From an uncultured Rothia sp. (GTDB lineage: Bacteria; Actinomycetota; Actinomycetes; Actinomycetales; Micrococcaceae), in assembly GCF_916715725.1 (NCBI RefSeq), contig NZ_CAKAPD010000015.1, positions 1 through 43,494 of the forward strand: a stretch of 43,494 nucleotides of DNA, written 5' to 3'. Positions within the stretch are counted from its first letter, which is position 1. Each line of letters begins with the position of its first letter. Position numbers and translations under genes: made by a program. Under the pieces are notes generated by a model that was given only the letters and a program-made list of their open reading frames with translations, searched no databases and was not told the origin of the DNA. This document shows positions 15,856 to 23,480 of the stretch, piece after piece.

Positions 15856-16353
15856 ATGGCATTCGCAAACTACACCGCACCCGGCCTGACCCTCGAAGAA
15901 GGCAAGGGCATTTCCGAGGTTCTCCAGGCACGTCTGCACGACCTGAACGACCTGCACCTGCTGCTGAAGCACGCTCACTGGAACGTGACCGGCCCCGGCT
16001 TCATCGCCGTTCACGAAATGATTGACCCCCAGGTCGACACCGTCCGCGAGTTCGTCGACGCCATCGCAGAGCGTATGGCAACCCTGGGTGCAACCCCCAA
16101 CGGTCTGGCTGGCGCATTGGTCGCACAGCGCACCGTCGAGGACTACGCAGTTGGCCGCGCACCCGTCGCCGCTCACCTGCGCGCCCTGAACGACGTCTAC
16201 ACCCGCGTGATTGAGGCTCACCGCAAGGCGATTGAATTCGCTGGCGAGTCCGACCCCGTCACCGAGGACCTGCTGATCGGTCAGACCGCCGAGCTGGAGA
16301 AGTTCCAGTGGTTCATCCGCGCATTCCTGGAGAACGGCGAAGGCAACATCTAA
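15856..16353 (+). CDS. dps: Dps-family DNA-binding ferritin-like protein
   Basis: This 165-residue protein assembles into 12-mers that oxidise and store iron with peroxide, protecting DNA in starvation. All five ferroxidase ligands align with those of Listeria Dps by spacing: H41 (HWNVTG), H53, D57, D68 and E72. The N-terminal tail is short with few basic residues, so DNA binding may be weak. The start at 15856 is preferred over an ATG five codons earlier because AAGGAG overlaps that earlier codon and is spaced correctly for the second. The next gene on the strand encodes a ferritin-like iron transporter, which supports an iron-detoxification module. A very strong terminator follows. Confidence 0.95.
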   Translation: MAFANYTAPGLTLEEGKGISEVLQARLHDLNDLHLLLKHAHWNVTGPGFIAVHEMIDPQVDTVREFVDAIAERMATLGATPNGLAGALVAQRTVEDYAVGRAPVAAHLRALNDVYTRVIEAHRKAIEFAGESDPVTEDLLIGQTAELEKFQWFIRAFLENGEGNI

Positions 16354-16438
16354 GCCGCAACCATCTAAGTTGTAGCGTCTAAACTGCAGCCCACCCAGGC
16401 GGCACGTCATATAGGCGCAAGCTTTTAGAGCCGCGAAA

Positions 16439-16486
16439 CCGGGCGGGTGCATCCTCCATAAGGAGGATGCACCCGCCCGGCTTTTT
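16439..16486 (+). terminator. Rho-independent terminator of dps
   Basis: A long stem, CCGGGCGGGTGCATCCT and its complement with a short loop (16439-16480), is followed by CTTTTT. Very strong. Confidence 0.95.
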
Positions 16487-16727
16487 ATACTCGAAGCTGC
16501 CCCGCCCCTTCCCTCCTACTTTCACTCTTCCCCGCCCTTGAGTCCTCGTCCGTGCGGTATCACAAAGTACGTTGAGGCGAACAATAACACCGGGTTAGGC
16601 CGTCCTAGATTTTCTGTTCGGAGTGCTCTACAGTGGTTCACTGATCAACTCAGAACACACAGATTGAACGCATGATTGCGCGCCCGGGAGATACCCGGCG
16701 CGGCCCGCATCCGGCGGAAAGAGAGAT
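16487..16727. other. Upstream region of the ferritin-VIT1 gene
   Basis: It holds a partly symmetric element at 16590-16608 (GGTTAGGC ... CCTAG) that matches the DtxR/IdeR operator consensus at only 12 of 19 positions. A GGAAAGAGAG ribosome site precedes the start. No gene or clear promoter was identified. Confidence 0.35.
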
Positions 16728-17942
16728 ATGAGCACGCACGCCCCGAACGAGCACGGCGAAGACACGTACGGCGACCAAACCGAGAAGCTTCAAGCTGACG
16801 CGGCCGAGACTGAAAGGACCGCAGCTGAGGCGACCGAGCACAAGCCGACCCGCCACAGTGCGGTCACTTCCCCCTCCCCCGCGCAGATTAAGCGTTGGCG
16901 CCGCTACTTGGCTGATGAAGAGTCGGAGGCACGCATCTACCGCTACCTGGCTCGCCGCACCGAGGGTACCGACCGCGAGATCCTTTTGCAGGTTGCTGAG
17001 GCAGAGAAGCGTCACCAGCAGCATTGGCGTGACATGCTCGGCGAACACGCGAATGTGCACGTGCGCCCGTCCATGCAGTCTCTGGCGCTGCAGTTCTTGG
17101 CGAAGAACTTCGGTTCGGTGTTTATTCTGGCGATGGCTCAGCGCGCCGAGTCCCGTTCCCCCTACGCTGAGGATCCGGACGCTACCGAGGAAATGGCGGC
17201 TGACGAGGCAATTCACGAGGAAATTATCCGTGCCCTGGCGACCAGTGGCAGGGAGAAGCTTTCGGGTAATTTCCGTGCGGCGGTCTTTGGCGCTAACGAC
17301 GGTTTGGTGTCAAACCTGGCGCTGACTATGGGTATTACCGCCTCGGGCGCATCCAGCTCGATGGTTCTGCTCTCAGGTATTGCGGGTCTGCTGGCGGGTG
17401 CGCTGTCGATGGCGGCGGGTGAGTTCGTGTCGGTGCGTTCTCAGCGTGAACTGCTGGATGCATCCCAGCCGACCCAGGTGACCCTGCGTGTTGCGCACGA
17501 TTTGGATTTGGATTCGAACGAGCTGGAGCTGATTTACCGTGCCCGCGGTATGGAGCCGGACGCGGCGCATCACCGTGCGATGGAGCGTTTCGGCTACCTG
17601 GATTGTGACTGCGATCCGTCGCTGTCTCACCGCGAGGATGAGGATCGTGAGGAGAATGTGGCTTTGGGTACCGATATTGGTGCCGCCGCTGCGTCGTTCG
17701 CGTTCTTTGCTTCGGGTGCACTGGTTCCGATTCTGCCCTATATCTTTGGCTTGTCGGGTGTGTTCGCGATGGTGTTGTCCCTGCTGTTTGTGGCTGCGGC
17801 GCTGGGCTTCACCGGCGGCGTGGTGGGCCTGCTTTCGGGTGCTTCACCGCTCAGGCGCGGTGTTCGCCAGATTCTAATTGGCTTCGGCGCGGCGTTTGTG
17901 ACCTACCTGCTGGGTCTGGCGTTCGGCACGACGGTCGGCTAA
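16728..17942 (+). CDS. Ferritin-like/VIT1 (MbfA-type) iron or manganese transporter
   Basis: This 404-residue membrane protein joins a rubrerythrin/ferritin-like domain (about 45-180) to a CCC1/VIT1 transporter domain (about 185-404). The first shows di-iron ligands in DEESEARIYRYL, EAEKRHQQHW and DEAIHEE. The second begins FRAAVFGANDGLVSNLALTM, the family signature, and has five hydrophobic segments with a charged cytoplasmic loop (RAHRGME-like MEPDAAHH and a CDCD motif). Related MbfA proteins export iron in alpha-proteobacteria. The ferritin domain would capture and oxidise iron for export. The first 45 residues are charged and disordered. Its place directly after dps suggests joint iron detoxification, although each has its own transcript. 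Confidence 0.92.
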   Translation: MSTHAPNEHGEDTYGDQTEKLQADAAETERTAAEATEHKPTRHSAVTSPSPAQIKRWRRYLADEESEARIYRYLARRTEGTDREILLQVAEAEKRHQQHWRDMLGEHANVHVRPSMQSLALQFLAKNFGSVFILAMAQRAESRSPYAEDPDATEEMAADEAIHEEIIRALATSGREKLSGNFRAAVFGANDGLVSNLALTMGITASGASSSMVLLSGIAGLLAGALSMAAGEFVSVRSQRELLDASQPTQVTLRVAHDLDLDSNELELIYRARGMEPDAAHHRAMERFGYLDCDCDPSLSHREDEDREENVALGTDIGAAAASFAFFASGALVPILPYIFGLSGVFAMVLSLLFVAAALGFTGGVVGLLSGASPLRRGVRQILIGFGAAFVTYLLGLAFGTTVG

Positions 17943-18016
17943 TCAAGAACCCCATAAATAGGCTTTCAACAAGTGTATATAGCCGCTCTTGCATGTGCCG
18001 TAGCTTGAGCGCAAAG

Positions 18017-18058
18017 AAACCCCCGGCGGGTGATTTAAAATCACACGCCAAGGGTTTT
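18017..18058 (+). terminator. Terminator after the ferritin-VIT1 gene
   Basis: An imperfect but long hairpin (AAACCC, GGCG and GTGATTT segments paired with AAATCAC, CGCC, GGGTTT) ends in TTTTCT on the plus strand. Confidence 0.75.
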
Positions 18059-18089
18059 CTATACGTCCGTCCCCTGCATGAGGGGTTGC

Positions 18090-18150
18090 CCTACTACGGG
18101 CTGAGCCCTATTACGGGCTGAGCCCTATTACGGGCTGAGCCCTATTACGG
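18090..18150. repeat. 17-bp tandem repeat array at the 3' end of the Tat-type protein gene
   Basis: About 3.5 copies of a 17-base unit (CGGGCTGAGCCCTATTA) lie head to tail, and the last copy contains the stop codon of the minus-strand gene. Each unit has a self-complementary part (GGGCTGAGCCC), and CCC/GGG across unit borders can also pair. It may act as a composite terminator and could vary in copy number between strains. Confidence 0.8.
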
Positions 18151-19071
18151 GTGAATCTCCGCGGTGGTGGCCTGACCGGAAACGCTCTCCGAGCCGGTCG
18201 CACCGTTGCCGGAGTAGGTCAGGTTTGCGACCTGCACGGTGGAGGTCTGCTTGTACGAAACCCAGCCGTTATCTGCCGGGAAGCGCAGCTGCGCCGGCAT
18301 GAAGTTAGTCTGGCTGTAGTACTTGGTGCCGGACTGCTTCATGGTGTACGCCTTGCTGGTGGTGTAGACGATACGACCCTTGAAGGTGTAGGTGCCGTCA
18401 GAGTTTTTGGTGACGGTCGGTACTTCTGCGGTCCAGGTGCCGGCGGTCTGCGCGACGGACAGGTACTTTGCCTGGCCTGCGGAGGCTACCAGTTCGGTGG
18501 TCTTACCGGTCAGCTTGCGACCGGAGGGGGCCCATGCCTGGCCGTTGATCTTACCGAACTTAAGGAGCGACTGGGCGCTGGCGGAGACGGTGTACTCAAC
18601 CTCGGTCACGAAGGTCGCGCCAGCTGCGAGGGTGACGCTGCTGCCGGAGATGTAGCCGGTGCCGGTTGCGGTGTCCTTGGTCGGTACGGACCACCAGAAG
18701 CCGCTGGAGGACATGTAGGCGCCGTTTGCGCCGGTCTGGGAGTTGGTGACGGGGGTGAACTTACCTTCGCCATTGACGTAGGTTGCGCTCTTGGGCTTGG
18801 AGGTTGCGTCGTCCCAGTTGATGTCGGAGTCGGGGGTGCCGGAGGCGGTGAAGTGCGCCTCGGGGGTTGCCGGGTTGATGGTGCCGGTGTTGTTGGAGGA
18901 TGCGTAGCCGACGTAGCCGCCGTTGTTCTGCACGCTGACGTACACGCCGTACTGCACGCCGGGGGTTTCCTTGGATGCTGCGTAGGCGGGCACTGCTGCG
19001 GAGGCTGCGACGACGGGTGCGGACCAGACGCCTGCCTTGGCGACAGTGCGGCGAGAGATGGGCTGAGTCAT
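18145..19071 (-). CDS. Secreted protein with Tat-like signal, function unknown
   Basis: This 308-residue protein has an N-terminal SRRTVAKAGVWSAPVV and an Ala-rich stretch ending AYAAS, a Tat-like signal common in actinobacteria. The mature part is rich in Gly, Ser, Thr, Tyr and Asn, has alternating beta-type patterns (FVTEVEYTVSA, TFKGRIVYTT, TVQVANLTYSG), and has no cysteine. This suits an extracellular beta-sandwich adhesin-like domain. There is no sorting motif or C-terminal membrane helix, so it is probably released. I do not recognise the family. A 17-bp repeat array begins at its stop codon. Confidence 0.75.
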   Translation of the reverse strand: MTQPISRRTVAKAGVWSAPVVAASAAVPAYAASKETPGVQYGVYVSVQNNGGYVGYASSNNTGTINPATPEAHFTASGTPDSDINWDDATSKPKSATYVNGEGKFTPVTNSQTGANGAYMSSSGFWWSVPTKDTATGTGYISGSSVTLAAGATFVTEVEYTVSASAQSLLKFGKINGQAWAPSGRKLTGKTTELVASAGQAKYLSVAQTAGTWTAEVPTVTKNSDGTYTFKGRIVYTTSKAYTMKQSGTKYYSQTNFMPAQLRFPADNGWVSYKQTSTVQVANLTYSGNGATGSESVSGQATTAEIHP

Positions 19072-19257
19072 GAGTGTGGTGATCTCCTGTGAGTGGTGGT
19101 GTTTCTTGAAACCTGGTTAGAGAATCATTCTGACTAGGCTCGATGTCCTCAAGTATACAAAGGTTATGGTCGTACTTACATCTTTTTGTGGCACTGTGTG
19201 CACAAGCTTACTTTCTAGTGCAATATTTGCGGGTGCCAGCGGGGGGCGTTAAAAGCA

Positions 19258-19291
19258 CAGATGCCGGCAGTCTTTCGACTACCGGCATCTG
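19258..19291 (-). terminator. Terminator behind the truncated sucD copy
   Basis: A perfect CAGATGCCGG/CCGGCATCTG stem has an inner AGTC-GAAA-GACT hairpin with a GNRA-type loop. On the minus strand it is followed by TGCTTTT. It may be the original sucCD terminator. Confidence 0.85.
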
Positions 19292-19308
19292 CCGCAATAC
19301 TATGCTGT

Positions 19309-19446
19309 TTACTTCACTGCGAAGATTTCGCGCATCAGGTTTGCAGCCTCGGAGGGGGTCTTACCGACCTTCACGCCTGCTGCTTCCAGAGCTTCCTTCT
19401 TCGCCTGAGCGGTACCGGAGGAACCGGAGACAATAGCGCCTGCGTG
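19309..19446 (-). pseudogene. sucD: Truncated sucD 3' end (last 45 codons)
   Basis: This is a copy of the last 45 codons of succinyl-CoA ligase alpha, from the active-site His codon (HAGAIVSGSS) to a stop. It is identical to the end of the full gene except for one residue (FAVK instead of FAAK) and the stop codon (TAA instead of TAG). It has no start of its own, and the upstream sequence is the AT-rich insertion. It is a duplication remnant, not a functional gene. Confidence 0.9.
19310..19446. repeat. 137-bp direct repeat, distal copy
   Basis: Matches 20907-21043 at 136 of 137 positions (the difference is at 19316 versus 20913). It marks the outer edge of the sucD insertion. Confidence 0.95.
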
Positions 19447-19468
19447 ATTTATAACAAAACTATGGATA

Positions 19469-20803
19469 CTAATTGGACCAAAAGTCACAACGACACTGTA
19501 CCCTACCCCTAAAACAACAGAAAGACCAATAATCATTAGACAGATATTCTACATATAAAGAACCATCCTCTTCAGTTACAGGAATCTCGATAAATCCCAT
19601 CCTCGCAATTACTTCCTTAGTCTCAGCATGAGGATGACGATATCCACCTCCAGGCTTAGAATGCACTATACATTCCACCCTAGGACGGGAAAAAATATCA
19701 TAGAACTCATAATCAGAGTTATTCCTTGACCCGTGATGAGGAACCGTTATAACCCGTATACGATTTATTCTCATCTGCCCCAGATTAACTTTGATTTCAT
19801 GAATATTTGCAGGATCCTTCAACAGAGCATCACCTGTGCCTAGCCAACCACCCATGTATTCAAAGTCATCACTCTTGGAATAATAACGAAAATCTTCTTC
19901 ACGGCATGCATTTGTAATCCTATACCTATCTGCTACCTGCCGACCCTCGCTTACACGATTAATAAACCCCCAACCAGGCCCCAAAATATCCCTTGCAGGA
20001 CCACTGTATAAAATTACTGAAGAGGCATTAAATATATCTTTAATACCAATTCTATTGTATTTTTTCTTCACCTTCTCACAGGTACTGCGATATATCTTCT
20101 TAAAAACAATTAATTTATTGTTTAAATCATGCATACCTATATTCTCAACATCTTTATTTAGAGCTTTATAAACTTCATCTCTGAAATTTTCAATATATTC
20201 ATTTTTAACAGAATCATCCACTCCAGAAAACAATGGAAAATGACAGAATTCCCAAACCTGGAATGACTTTCCCCTCCCCTCTGACGTATTAGAATTTAGA
20301 TCAAAGTACTCAATTGAAAATTCCTCAGTAGATTCAATGATTTCCACCCCTTCTAGAGAACCTAAAGTACCCAAATCATCACCCAGTGCACCGACTAGAG
20401 CACCCGCGAAAAAGTTTCCAGGGCTCCAGCTGTCTTGCAGCTCTGTTCCTTGAATGTTATACGGGTGACTTAAGGAAAATATAATTTTTTCAATTTTGCT
20501 CATATAAGGGATAACTATTTTTTTAATTTTAAATTTTTTAAGTAGCTCACCCACACCATTAAAGTGATCCTCATCAAAATGAGATATAACCAACAAATTA
20601 ATTACACCATTTGTTCTTTGACGCAACTCCTTGACCCACCCAGAAAATTTATTTGCGCCAGGCTTATTTTTCATTTCTTTTTTATATGTACTTGACCCAC
20701 AATCATACACACATACATATTCTTCCACATTTGCACGAATTATTTGGGCGCTAAAAGTACCTTGCCCAATCGGGTAATGATAACGTTCTACACTAATTTC
20801 CAT
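19469..20803 (-). CDS. ComEC-like metallo-beta-lactamase-fold hydrolase, probably horizontally acquired
   Basis: This 444-residue cytoplasmic protein has a metallo-beta-lactamase fold with SHFDEDHFNG (residues 74-83; H75, D77, D79, H80) and a late VPHHGSRNN. Both are typical of stand-alone relatives of the ComEC nuclease domain. The usual second His of HxHxDH is Asp, as in many of these relatives. The middle (about 190-300) is charged and family-specific. No signal or membrane segment is seen. The ATG at 20803 has AAAGGG about 8 bases upstream; an upstream Met would extend into a poor leader. The base and codon usage are strikingly AT-rich. A nuclease or phosphodiesterase, possibly for defence, is inferred from family and insertion context only. 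Confidence 0.8.
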   Translation of the reverse strand: MEISVERYHYPIGQGTFSAQIIRANVEEYVCVYDCGSSTYKKEMKNKPGANKFSGWVKELRQRTNGVINLLVISHFDEDHFNGVGELLKKFKIKKIVIPYMSKIEKIIFSLSHPYNIQGTELQDSWSPGNFFAGALVGALGDDLGTLGSLEGVEIIESTEEFSIEYFDLNSNTSEGRGKSFQVWEFCHFPLFSGVDDSVKNEYIENFRDEVYKALNKDVENIGMHDLNNKLIVFKKIYRSTCEKVKKKYNRIGIKDIFNASSVILYSGPARDILGPGWGFINRVSEGRQVADRYRITNACREEDFRYYSKSDDFEYMGGWLGTGDALLKDPANIHEIKVNLGQMRINRIRVITVPHHGSRNNSDYEFYDIFSRPRVECIVHSKPGGGYRHPHAETKEVIARMGFIEIPVTEEDGSLYVEYLSNDYWSFCCFRGRVQCRCDFWSN

Positions 20804-20845
20804 TCCTGTACCCTTTATAACTAAAACTAATAGAGGATAAAACAA

Positions 20846-20882
20846 CCCCGGCAAACAAACACTGAATGTTTATCTACCGGGG
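20846..20882 (-). terminator. Terminator directly after full-length sucD
   Basis: On the minus strand, CCCCGG pairs with CCGGGG around an AAACA/TGTTT inner stem, followed by TTGTTTT. It lies between sucD and the inserted gene, so that gene depends on read-through or on a weak promoter in the following 40 bases. Confidence 0.85.
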
Positions 20883-20905
20883 TCATTTATATAGCTAGGC
20901 TATAA

Positions 20906-21823
20906 CTACTTCGCTGCGAAGATTTCGCGCATCAGGTTTGCAGCCTCGGAGGGGGTCTTACCGACCTTCACGCCTGCTGCTTCCAGAGCTTCCTTCTTCG
21001 CCTGAGCGGTACCGGAGGAACCGGAGACAATAGCGCCTGCGTGGCCCATGGTCTTACCCTCAGGAGCGGTGAAGCCCGCAATGTAACCAACGACGGGCTT
21101 GGTCACGTTAGCCTTGATGTACTCAGCGGCACGCTCCTCAGCGTCACCACCAATCTCACCAATCATGACGATTGCTTCGGTCTCGGGGTCAGCTTCGAAA
21201 GCTTCCAGAGCGTCGATGTGGGTGGTGCCGATGATGGGGTCGCCACCAATACCAATAGCGGTGGTGAAACCAATGTCGGACAGTTCGTACATCAGCTGGT
21301 AGGTCAGGGTACCGGACTTGGAAACCAGACCGATCTTGCCCTTGCCGGTGATGTTCGCCGGGATAATACCGACCAGGCACTCCTCGGGGGAGATGATGCC
21401 GGGGCAGTTGGGGCCGATGATGCGGGTGATCTGCTTGCCGTTCTCGTCCACGGATGCCTTAGCAGCTGCCCAGAACTCTGCGGAGTCCTGAACCGGAACG
21501 CCCTCGGTGATGACGACGACGAGGCCGATCTTAGCCTCGATAGCCTCGAGAACTGCTGCCTTGGTGAAGGCCGGGGGAACGAAGACGATGGAGACGTTCG
21601 CGCCGGTCTTCTCCATAGCCTCAGCTACGGAACCGAACACGTTCAGCTCGATGTCGGAGCCGTCCTTCGCCTTGTGGGTGACGGTGGTGCCAGCCTTGCG
21701 AGCGTTCACGCCGCCCACAATGTTGGTGCCTGCTGCGAGCATGCGTGCGGTGTGCTTGGTACCCTCGCCACCGGTGATGCCCTGAACGATGACCTTGGAG
21801 TCCTTGTTCACAAAGATAGACAT
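20906..21823 (-). CDS. sucD: Succinyl-CoA ligase (ADP-forming) alpha subunit
   Basis: This 305-residue subunit of the TCA-cycle enzyme binds CoA and carries the phosphohistidine; with SucC it makes succinate and ATP from succinyl-CoA. It has the CoA-binding QGITGGEGTKH near the N-terminus, GPNCPG, SKSGTLTYQ and the active-site GHAGAIV near residue 260. The gene is intact despite the insertion behind it. The repeat that flanks the insertion starts at the active-site His codon and runs to the stop. It follows sucC by 29 bases and forms one operon with it. Confidence 0.97.
   Translation of the reverse strand: MSIFVNKDSKVIVQGITGGEGTKHTARMLAAGTNIVGGVNARKAGTTVTHKAKDGSDIELNVFGSVAEAMEKTGANVSIVFVPPAFTKAAVLEAIEAKIGLVVVITEGVPVQDSAEFWAAAKASVDENGKQITRIIGPNCPGIISPEECLVGIIPANITGKGKIGLVSKSGTLTYQLMYELSDIGFTTAIGIGGDPIIGTTHIDALEAFEADPETEAIVMIGEIGGDAEERAAEYIKANVTKPVVGYIAGFTAPEGKTMGHAGAIVSGSSGTAQAKKEALEAAGVKVGKTPSEAANLMREIFAAK
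20907..21043. repeat. 137-bp direct repeat, sucD-internal copy
   Basis: The end of the intact sucD gene; its partner is at 19310-19446. Confidence 0.95.
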
Positions 21824-21852
21824 ATTACTTCCTTGAAATCCTTTGCTGGCGA

Positions 21853-23019
21853 TTACGCCTTGTGAGCGAGCTCTGCTGCCTTGTCAGCGCCGGAGTCCAT
21901 GGTCTCAGCCAGAACAACCAGCGGGTGGTTCGCCTCGGAGAGGATGCGGCGACCCTCAGCAACGTTGTTGCCGTCCAGGCGCACAACCAGGGGCTTGGTT
22001 GCTGCGTCGCCCAGAATCTCCAGAGCCTTCACAATGCCGTCTGCCACTGCGTCACATGCGGTGATGCCGCCGAAGACGTTCACGAAAACGCTCTTGACCT
22101 GCTCGTCGCCCAGAATGATTTCCAGGCCAGCAGCCATAACCTCAGCGGACGCGCCGCCACCAATATCAAGGAAGTTTGCGGGCTTGACGTTGCCGTGGTT
22201 CTCACCAGCGTATGCAACGACGTCCAGGGTGGACATAACCAGACCTGCACCGTTACCAACGATGCCGACCTCGCCGTCCAGCTTCACGTAGTTCAGGTCG
22301 AACTGCTTTGCCTTAGCTTCCAGCGGGTTCTCAGCGGACTTATCCACGAGAGCCTCGTGCTCGGGCTGGCGGAATTCTGCGTTGTCGTCCAGGGAGACCT
22401 TGCCGTCCAGGGCGAGGATGGTGCCCTCGGGGGTCAGAACGAGGGGGTTAACCTCAACCAGGGTTGCATCTTCCTTGGTGTAGACTTCGCCCAGCTTGAC
22501 GAGAACGGGAACAACCTTCTCCTGCAGTTCTGCGGAGAAACCTGCTGCCTTAGCAATTTCCTCAGCCTTAGCCTGGTCCAGGCCGACCAGCGGGTCAACC
22601 TCGATCTTTGCCAGCGCCTCGGGGCGCTCAGCAGCGAGCTGCTCAATTTCCATACCGCCTTCTACCGAGCACATTGCCAGGTAGGAGCGGTTTGCGCGGT
22701 CCAGCAGGAGGGAGAAGTAGTATTCTTCGGCGATGTCTGCGCCGTCAGCGACCAGCACGCGGTGAACGGTGTGGCCCTTGATGTCCATGCCGAGAATTGC
22801 CTTAGCGTGCTCGTAAGCTTCTTCGGGGGACTTTGCGAGCTTAACGCCGCCAGCCTTACCGCGGCCGCCGGTCTTAACCTGAGCCTTAATGACGGTCAGG
22901 CCGCCAATTTCCTCAGCTGCTGCCTTTGCTTCTTCAGGGGTGGTCGCAACAATGCCCTTGAGCACGGGTACACCGTGCTTTGCGAAGAGCTCGCGCGCCT
23001 GGTATTCGAAAAGGTCCAC
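21853..23019 (-). CDS. sucC: Succinyl-CoA ligase (ADP-forming) beta subunit
   Basis: This 388-residue ATP-grasp subunit has the typical start DLFEYQARELFAKHGVPV, the KAQVKTGGRGKAGGVK loop, and GAGLVMSTLDV and NVFGGITACD in the C-terminal domain. The start is the GTG at 23019: AAGGA lies 6 bases upstream and the protein then matches the family's usual length. The longer ATG frame to 23139 runs through leader sequence. It is co-transcribed with sucD. Confidence 0.96.
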   Translation of the reverse strand: MDLFEYQARELFAKHGVPVLKGIVATTPEEAKAAAEEIGGLTVIKAQVKTGGRGKAGGVKLAKSPEEAYEHAKAILGMDIKGHTVHRVLVADGADIAEEYYFSLLLDRANRSYLAMCSVEGGMEIEQLAAERPEALAKIEVDPLVGLDQAKAEEIAKAAGFSAELQEKVVPVLVKLGEVYTKEDATLVEVNPLVLTPEGTILALDGKVSLDDNAEFRQPEHEALVDKSAENPLEAKAKQFDLNYVKLDGEVGIVGNGAGLVMSTLDVVAYAGENHGNVKPANFLDIGGGASAEVMAAGLEIILGDEQVKSVFVNVFGGITACDAVADGIVKALEILGDAATKPLVVRLDGNNVAEGRRILSEANHPLVVLAETMDSGADKAAELAHKA

Positions 23020-23414
23020 AGGTGTCCTTCTTCTTCGAAGTGGTGCCGAGTACTGGTGCACTCGGCCTGGTCTCATTAGAGGAGGTTCCCCCGTGTGGTC
23101 AGTACGGTGCGATAGGGGTCTCTCGCACCCGGCGCACACGCATCATTGACGCGGGGAATTTCTCTCGTCTCTACTCTATCGGATTCGGCGTGAGCTCGCA
23201 CTCACAGAGCCCCAAATCTGAGATTTTAGCGACTCAGCTCACACATATTTTGGGTACGTTTTACCTAAAGGTTGCGTACCGGGTAACTAACCCGAGCACG
23301 CGGCGCCCCATCCGCCGCGAAATACCGGCGAAAATGCGGCGTTTACCGCCGTGCTCTGCAAAGCCCCGGCCTCCTTCTCAGCAGGCGGACAACACGCCCG
23401 GCACAGCACACAAA
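23020..23414. other. Leader and promoter region of sucCD
   Basis: It contains an inverted repeat close to the sucC start (23045-23066, GCCGAGT/ACTCGGC) and a shorter one at about 23193-23212 (GTGAG/CTCAC). A candidate -10 TAGAGT lies near 23175 on the minus strand, which would give a leader of roughly 150 bases. I see no gene and no recognised riboswitch. Confidence 0.4.
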
Positions 23415-23448
23415 AGAGGGGCGGGCACCCTCAGGTACCCGCCCCTCT
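23415..23448 (-). terminator. Terminator of pcrA
   Basis: A 14-base stem (AGAGGGGCGGGTAC-type arms) is followed on the minus strand by TTTTGTG. Confidence 0.85.
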
Positions 23449-23480
23449 AACAGCTCAAGCAGGTTCGCACGCCTGACGCG

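Larger units (their letters stand above)
19447..20906 (-). mobile_element. AT-rich single-gene insertion within the 3' end of sucD
   Basis: About 1.46 kb of AT-rich DNA (for example 19 G+C in the 60 bases from 20041) lies between two copies of the sucD 3' end. The surrounding genes are clearly GC-rich. It carries one gene, a ComEC-like metallo-hydrolase, and a terminator; there is no integrase, transposase or terminal inverted repeat. The element plus one repeat copy is a 1,597-bp unit. Homologous recombination with incoming DNA that carried the same sucD tail, or a lost recombinase, would explain it. Confidence 0.75.

Noticed and set aside
16590..16608. DtxR/IdeR operator upstream of the ferritin-VIT1 gene
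   Set aside because: Only 12 of 19 positions match, so I do not call it a site; noted as a weak candidate in the iron finding.
18090..18150. CRISPR array
   Set aside because: The repeats are contiguous without unique spacers and no cas gene is near.
19447..20906. Insertion sequence or integrase-bearing island in sucD
   Set aside because: No transposase, integrase or terminal inverted repeats. The flanking repeat is far longer than a usual target-site duplication or att core.
23020..23139. Longer N-terminus of SucC from an upstream ATG
   Set aside because: The added residues are not family-like, and the GTG at 23019 has a good ribosome site and gives the usual length.
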